Shown here: positions 12,651 to 16,344 of the stretch, in pieces | Numbering within the stretch: position 1 is the stretch's first letter | How the letters are laid out: the number at the start of each line of letters is the position of its first letter | Source: Chloroflexota bacterium | Lineage (GTDB): Bacteria > Chloroflexota > Dehalococcoidia > UBA6926 > JACQUM01 | Direction: 5' to 3' | Assembly (NCBI GenBank): GCA_016210295.1 | Contig: JACQUM010000019.1 | Location: forward strand, 1 to 16,344 | DNA: 16,344 bases | The notes under the pieces: model-generated | Told to the model about the DNA's origin: nothing | What the model saw: only the letters and a program-made list of their open reading frames with translations | Database searches by the model: none | Program-made: the position numbers and the translations under genes

Positions 12651-12932
12651 CTAGACCTCGTACCGCTCTCCCTGGCGCCCTCCTTCGACGAGCAGGGCAT
12701 CGAGCCGCGGAAGCCAGGACTGGATCCCTTTGCCATGGGCCTCCAGGGCCATCTGGTCCCTCCACCGCTCCAGCAGGACCGAGACGTCGGGGTCTTCGAC
12801 GCTCTGGAAGAGGTCGTACTGATGGCAGCCAGGCTCTCGCCGCACGGAGGCGAGGTGGGGCTTCATCTCCTTGACCACGTCTTCCCCATTGCCCGTCTTC
12901 GCCTTGAAGGTCACCACAAGTCGCAGGGCCAT
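12651..12932 (-). CDS. Antibiotic biosynthesis monooxygenase (ABM) domain protein
   Basis: A 93-aa single-domain protein of the ABM/YgiN dimeric alpha-beta barrel type: LVVTFKAKTGNGEDVVKEM, then REPGCHQYDLFQSVEDPDV, then LLERWRDQMALEAH. Members are cofactor-free monooxygenases acting on quinols or polyphenols, or small ligand-binding proteins. The ATG has GGGAGGAGG upstream. It is divergent from the NIPSNAP gene, which has a related ferredoxin-like fold, and the 81-bp gap must hold both promoters. Its substrate is unknown. Confidence 0.87.
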   Translation of the reverse strand: MALRLVVTFKAKTGNGEDVVKEMKPHLASVRREPGCHQYDLFQSVEDPDVSVLLERWRDQMALEAHGKGIQSWLPRLDALLVEGGRQGERYEV

Positions 12933-13013
12933 CTTCGCCTCCTCCCGCCGTGGAGCAGTCTTGTGAAGATGCGGCTATTCTAGCAGGGTCAATCCAACCT
13001 GTGGAGGCGCACC

Positions 13014-13328
13014 ATGGTGTACGAGCTACGCATCTACGAGCCGCTGCCGGGCAAGCTGCCCGCCTTGCTGGACCGCTTCGCCACCACCACGATCAAGTTC
13101 TTTCGGAAGCACGGCATCGAGGCGGTTGGCTACTGGACTGAGGAGATCGGGACGACCAATCGGCTGGTCTACCTGCTGAAGTGGCGCAACCTGGCCCACA
13201 GGGAGGAGGCCTGGGGGGCCTTCGAGACGGACCCGGATTGGCTGGCCGTCTTGCGGGAGCAGGGCCCCACGGTGGCCCGATTCACGGTCAGCATCCTGCG
13301 CCCAACGGCCTTCTCACCTCTACCGTGA
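13014..13328 (+). CDS. NIPSNAP family protein
   Basis: A 104-aa protein with the NIPSNAP pattern: MVYELRIYEPLPGKLPALLD at the start, FFRKHGIEAVGYWTEEIG in the middle, then LVYLLKWRNLAHREEAWGAF. The fold is a dimeric alpha-beta barrel like ABM proteins. Bacterial members are mostly uncharacterised. GGAGG precedes the ATG by 7 nt. It is followed 81 nt later by the Gfo/Idh/MocA gene on the same strand, which appears to have its own -10 box. Confidence 0.87.
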   Translation: MVYELRIYEPLPGKLPALLDRFATTTIKFFRKHGIEAVGYWTEEIGTTNRLVYLLKWRNLAHREEAWGAFETDPDWLAVLREQGPTVARFTVSILRPTAFSPLP

Positions 13329-13376
13329 GACATCTAGGCCCGTGCCCCGTCACGGCGGCGCCTCATTCACCGCCGC

Positions 13377-13382
13377 TATAAT
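13377..13382 (+). promoter_or_regulatory. Possible -10 box before the Gfo/Idh/MocA gene
   Basis: A consensus TATAAT lies 28 nt before the GTG start. No convincing -35 box is found 16-18 bp upstream. A small inverted repeat (GGCGG/CCGCC, about 13354-13375) lies just before it. Confidence 0.4.
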
Positions 13383-13409
13383 GCAATGAGTCTTTAGAGG
13401 AGGCCTTGC

Positions 13410-14507
13410 GTGGTGGAGGGAAGGCTGAGGATCGGTGTCATCGGCGTGGGATATGGGACCCAGGTCCAGGTCCCCGGCTTTCAGTCGGAAGGCGTCGAAG
13501 TGGCGGCCGTTTGCGCCCAGCGCGAGGAGCGCGCTCGCGACGCCGCGGAGAAGTTTCACATCCCCCATGCCTTCACCGACTACCGCCGGATGCTGGAGAT
13601 GGACGGCCTCGACGCGGTGAGCATCGTCACCCCGCCCGCTCTGCATCACGAGATGGCGTTAGCCGCCCTGGCGGCGGACAAGCACGTCCTGTGCGAGAAG
13701 CCCTTCGCCCTGGACCAGGCGCAGGCCCGCGAGATGTGGGAGGCTGCCCAGAGGAGCAACCGGACGGCGATGGTCGGCCACGAGTTCCGCTGGGCGCCCC
13801 AGCGGGCCTTCGTGAGAGAGCTGATGGAGCAGGACTACGTAGGCCGGTTCAACTTCTCCGTCGCCTCTCTGATGGTCGGGCCGCGAAACCCTGTCCGGCC
13901 TCGGCCCTATACACAGGCCTCCGATGCCTCTCTGGGAGGGGGATTCCTTTTCGGCCTGGGCTCTCACTATATCGACAACCTGCGCTACTGGTTCGGCGAG
14001 GTCACCAGCGTCAGCGGGCAGGTGGCGACGGTGTCTCCCGAGAGGGTGCGGCCGGGCTCCAGCGAAGTCGTCGCCAGCGACGCCGACGATGCTTTCTCCT
14101 TCACCCTTGCCTTCCGCAACGGAGGCTGGGCGGCGATGACCGGGAGCAACGCCGCCCCCTTCGGCAGCGGCGCCCGCATCGAGGTCTACGGTAGCGAAGG
14201 CGCCCTCGTGACGCCGCAGCCTCCGCCCGGCTTCAACCCCCCATCGGATGGGAAGGTCCTGGGCGGCCGCCTGGGGGACAAAGAACTAGCAGAGATTCCT
14301 ATGCCGGCGAGGCTGCGCCCCTTTCGGGACGACCGAGACGACCGCCTGATGGCCTTCCGGCTCATGGTGCGCGTCTTCTTACAAGGCATCGCCGAGGGCC
14401 GCTCGCCCGCCCCGAACTTCTATGATGGCTACCGCTGCCAGCAGGTCTTGGACGCGGTCCGGGAGTCGTCCCGCACGGGACGGACGGTGGACATTCCTGC
14501 CGACTAG
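13410..14507 (+). CDS. Gfo/Idh/MocA family NAD(P)-dependent oxidoreductase
   Basis: A 365-aa oxidoreductase of usual family length. The N-terminal Rossmann fold starts RIGVIGVGYGTQVQVPGF (7-24). The sugar-dehydrogenase motif CEKPFALDQAQ (95-105) contains the conserved Lys97. The C-terminal alpha-beta domain has GGGFLFGLGSHYIDNL (176-191) with His186, the usual catalytic position. Family members oxidise or reduce cyclic polyols, sugars or related compounds; the substrate cannot be read off. The GTG start has GAGGAGG 6 nt upstream. The next gene follows 8 nt after the stop, so the two probably form an operon. Confidence 0.9.
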   Translation: MVEGRLRIGVIGVGYGTQVQVPGFQSEGVEVAAVCAQREERARDAAEKFHIPHAFTDYRRMLEMDGLDAVSIVTPPALHHEMALAALAADKHVLCEKPFALDQAQAREMWEAAQRSNRTAMVGHEFRWAPQRAFVRELMEQDYVGRFNFSVASLMVGPRNPVRPRPYTQASDASLGGGFLFGLGSHYIDNLRYWFGEVTSVSGQVATVSPERVRPGSSEVVASDADDAFSFTLAFRNGGWAAMTGSNAAPFGSGARIEVYGSEGALVTPQPPPGFNPPSDGKVLGGRLGDKELAEIPMPARLRPFRDDRDDRLMAFRLMVRVFLQGIAEGRSPAPNFYDGYRCQQVLDAVRESSRTGRTVDIPAD

Positions 14508-14515
14508 CATCGAGC

Positions 14516-15415
14516 ATGACACTACCCCGAGAAGCGGATGTCACCGTCAACGGCCTCAAGCTCTACTATCGGGAGTGGCCGGGCGAAGGGTCTCCCGTGA
14601 TCCTCGTCCACGGGGCCTCCTTGAACGGGGCGGTGTGGGGTCCGGTGGCGGAGGCGCTCTCTCCACCCCGCCGCGTCCTTGCCCCCGACATGCGTGGCCA
14701 CGGCGACAGCCAGACGCCCAAGAGCGAGAGCGAGCTTCTGAACTGGGAACACGACGGCGAAGACATCGCGGCCTTTCTCCATGCTCTGGATCTGCGAGAC
14801 GTGACGCTGGTGGGCCACTCCGCCGGAGGGGCCTGGGCCGTCTACGGAGTCGCCCACGCTCCGGACCGGGTGCGGGCCCTGGTCCTCATCGATCCCCTCA
14901 TCCGGCCGGTCAATCCTCTGGGGGACCGCTTCGGAGGGCAGGTCTCGGTGGCGGTGGACAGCGCCAAGCACCGACGCCACCTCTGGCCGTCGCGCCAGGA
15001 GGCGGCACAGGAGCTCCGGGGCCAGCCTCTCCACCGCTCCTGGCGGCAGGACGTCTTCGACCTGTTCATCGAAACCGCCCTCCGCGACCGGCAAGACGGG
15101 CAGGTGGAGCTGAAGTGCAGCCCTGAGACGGAGGCGCTGGTCCACGCCGGAACGAACCTGGTCGACGTCTGGCCTCTGCTGCCGAAGCTGGAGGTCCCTG
15201 TCCTGCTGGTGGAGGTGGAGAGGACTATCGTCATGCTGCCTCACTTTGTGGACGAGGTCTTCTGGCGTCTCCGGCATCCCTGGCGGGAGAAGCTGGAGGG
15301 GGTGGGGCACTACGCGCCGCTAGAAGCGCCGGATAAGGTGGCGGAGGCGCTCAGGCAGTTCCTGGCGACTCTGGAGGCTGGGTTCTTGCCTACTTTCGGG
15401 CAAGGACGCGGGTAA
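14516..15415 (+). CDS. Alpha/beta hydrolase fold protein
   Basis: A 299-aa alpha/beta hydrolase. The oxyanion segment is VILVHGASLNG (28-38), then APDMRGHGDSQTP, the nucleophile elbow GHSAGG (Ser102) and the late catalytic His265 in EGVGHYAPLEAPDKVAEAL. The acid expected after strand 6 or 7 is not an obvious Asp: VLLVEVERT offers Glu233 or Glu235. Esterase, lactonase, C-C hydrolase or haloperoxidase-like activity are all possible. It follows the oxidoreductase gene by 8 nt with only a weak ribosome-binding site, suggesting translational reinitiation. It converges on the ABC exporter gene, with 7 bp between stops. Confidence 0.88.
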   Translation: MTLPREADVTVNGLKLYYREWPGEGSPVILVHGASLNGAVWGPVAEALSPPRRVLAPDMRGHGDSQTPKSESELLNWEHDGEDIAAFLHALDLRDVTLVGHSAGGAWAVYGVAHAPDRVRALVLIDPLIRPVNPLGDRFGGQVSVAVDSAKHRRHLWPSRQEAAQELRGQPLHRSWRQDVFDLFIETALRDRQDGQVELKCSPETEALVHAGTNLVDVWPLLPKLEVPVLLVEVERTIVMLPHFVDEVFWRLRHPWREKLEGVGHYAPLEAPDKVAEALRQFLATLEAGFLPTFGQGRG

Positions 15416-15422
15416 GTCTCCC

Positions 15423-16344
15423 TTAAGAGGCGGATGCACCGTCCCCGGCCAGCGCCAGGTTACCCGTCTTGGTGTAGGCCATGGCGTGGAGGCGGGCGTA
15501 CAGGCCCCCTTGGGCGACGAGCTGCGTGTGGCTCCCCTCCTCCACGATGCGTCCGTTGTCCAGAACCAGGATGCGGTCGGCGTTGCGGATGGTGGAGAGC
15601 CGATGGGCGATGACGATGGATGTCCGGCCCCGGAGCAACCGCCGTAGGCCCTGCTGGATCACCGCCTCCGTCTCCGTGTCGATGGTGGCGGTCGCCTCGT
15701 CCAGGATGAGGATGCGAGGATTGGCCAGGACGGCGCGGGCGAAGCTGATGAGCTGCCGGTGTCCCATGCTCAGATTGCCGCCGCGCTCGTGAAGCACCGT
15801 CTGATAGCCATTCTCCAGGCGTAGGATCACGTCGTGGGCGCCGACTGCCCTGGCTGCGGCGACTACCTCTTCGCTGCTGGCCTCGGGCCTCCCGAAGCGG
15901 ATGTTCTCCTCCACGGTGGCGGAGAAGAGGAAGGGGTCCTGGAGCACCATGCCCATCTGGCGGGCGAAGGACTGCCTCTTCATCTGCCGCACGTCTATGC
16001 CGTCGATGGTTACACTCCCCTCGGTCACGTCGTAGAAGCGGGCCACCAGGCTGACGAAGGTGCTCTTGCCCGCGCCAGTCGGGCCCACCAGCGCGACGGT
16101 CTCCCCTGGCCGTATAGCGACATCGATGCCTTGCAGAACGGGTATGCCTCGGTGGTAGGAAAAAGAAACGTCATGGAAGGCGACCTCTCCCCGGATGCGG
16201 GGCATCATGGCGGCGTCCGGCGCGTCCTTGACCTCCGGCTGGGTGTCCAGGAGCTCGAAGATGCGGATGCTGGAGGCCATGGCCCGCTGGAGCTCTGTGT
16301 ACTGCATGGTGATGTTGCGGATGGGGTCGAAGAAGCGCTGGACG
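15423..16344 (-). CDS. ABC exporter, fused membrane-ATPase type (N-terminus outside window)
   Basis: The C-terminal 306 residues of an ABC half-transporter of the MsbA/LmrA type; the frame stays open to the window edge, so the membrane domain continues beyond 16344. The visible part starts in the coupling helices (QRFFDPIRNITMQYTELQRA), followed by IFELL. It then has a full nucleotide-binding domain: Walker A GPTGAGKST, Q-loop MVLQDPFLF, signature LSMGHRQLISFARAVL (Gly-His where Gly-Gln/Glu is usual), Walker B ILILDEAT and switch IAHRLSTI. It probably exports lipids or drugs as a dimer. A second half-transporter gene may lie beyond the window. Confidence 0.92.
   Translation of the reverse strand, partial: VQRFFDPIRNITMQYTELQRAMASSIRIFELLDTQPEVKDAPDAAMMPRIRGEVAFHDVSFSYHRGIPVLQGIDVAIRPGETVALVGPTGAGKSTFVSLVARFYDVTEGSVTIDGIDVRQMKRQSFARQMGMVLQDPFLFSATVEENIRFGRPEASSEEVVAAARAVGAHDVILRLENGYQTVLHERGGNLSMGHRQLISFARAVLANPRILILDEATATIDTETEAVIQQGLRRLLRGRTSIVIAHRLSTIRNADRILVLDNGRIVEEGSHTQLVAQGGLYARLHAMAYTKTGNLALAGDGASAS

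Noticed and set aside
13406..14194. 262-aa open frame on the plus strand overlapping the Gfo/Idh/MocA gene
   Set aside because: Gly/Arg-rich alternate-frame shadow; the oxidoreductase frame has all family motifs.

Overview
The window is GC-rich bacterial DNA with short intergenic gaps, strong Shine-Dalgarno sequences and occasional GTG starts. The best guess at origin is a member of the Chloroflexota (Dehalococcoidia or a relative), probably from an environmental genome. This rests on gene style: an ECF sigma factor coupled to a DUF5667/DUF5666-type membrane protein, a RimI with a long insert, and a merA of the type seen in thermophiles and deep lineages. No rRNA, tRNA, CRISPR array, transposase or integrase is visible.

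Layout. Positions 100-789 (minus) encode a RimI-like acetyltransferase. Positions 918-2872 (plus) hold an ECF sigma factor followed by its likely membrane-bound regulator. From 2892 to 9906 every gene is on the minus strand, in two transcription units. Unit A, transcribed from about 6640 down to 2892, is arsR, merA, a 71-aa membrane peptide with a Cys-Cys pair, a 26-aa Lys-rich peptide ending in Cys-Cys, a membrane-anchored thioredoxin-like protein, and ccdA. Unit B, transcribed from about 9930 down to 6673, is a polytopic membrane protein with a Met-rich repeat tail, a ClpP-like serine protease, a free-standing Met-rich repeat protein and a small Cys-rich protein. Positions 10173-11375 (minus) encode an acyl-CoA dehydrogenase. 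From 11574 on there is a CrtC/AttH-like lipoprotein, an ABM monooxygenase, a NIPSNAP protein, a Gfo/Idh/MocA oxidoreductase, an alpha/beta hydrolase and the 3' part of an ABC exporter.

Main results. (1) The thioredoxin-like gene has an in-frame TGA at the first cysteine position of its CxxC site (U-P-T-C). The reading frame is intact on both sides, and a perfect 8-bp hairpin with a G-containing loop follows at bacterial SECIS distance. It is very probably a selenoprotein (Sec78), not a pseudogene. (2) Units A and B have the same promoter/operator design: TTGACA, a 16-17 bp spacer, and a TAATAT -10 embedded in a palindrome ATATACG-N6-CGTATAT. The ArsR regulator, which has a CmtR-like cysteine triad, therefore probably controls both. 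(3) Two unit B proteins share an exact 19-residue Met-rich helical repeat, six copies each, in a family I do not recognise.

How it may work together (inference): a thiophilic-metal response, probably to Hg(II). MerA reduces the metal in the cytoplasm. Small vicinal-cysteine peptides and a Sec-thioredoxin/CcdA pair handle metal or thiol chemistry at the membrane. Unit B adds an uncharacterised membrane and protein-quality module under the same sensor.
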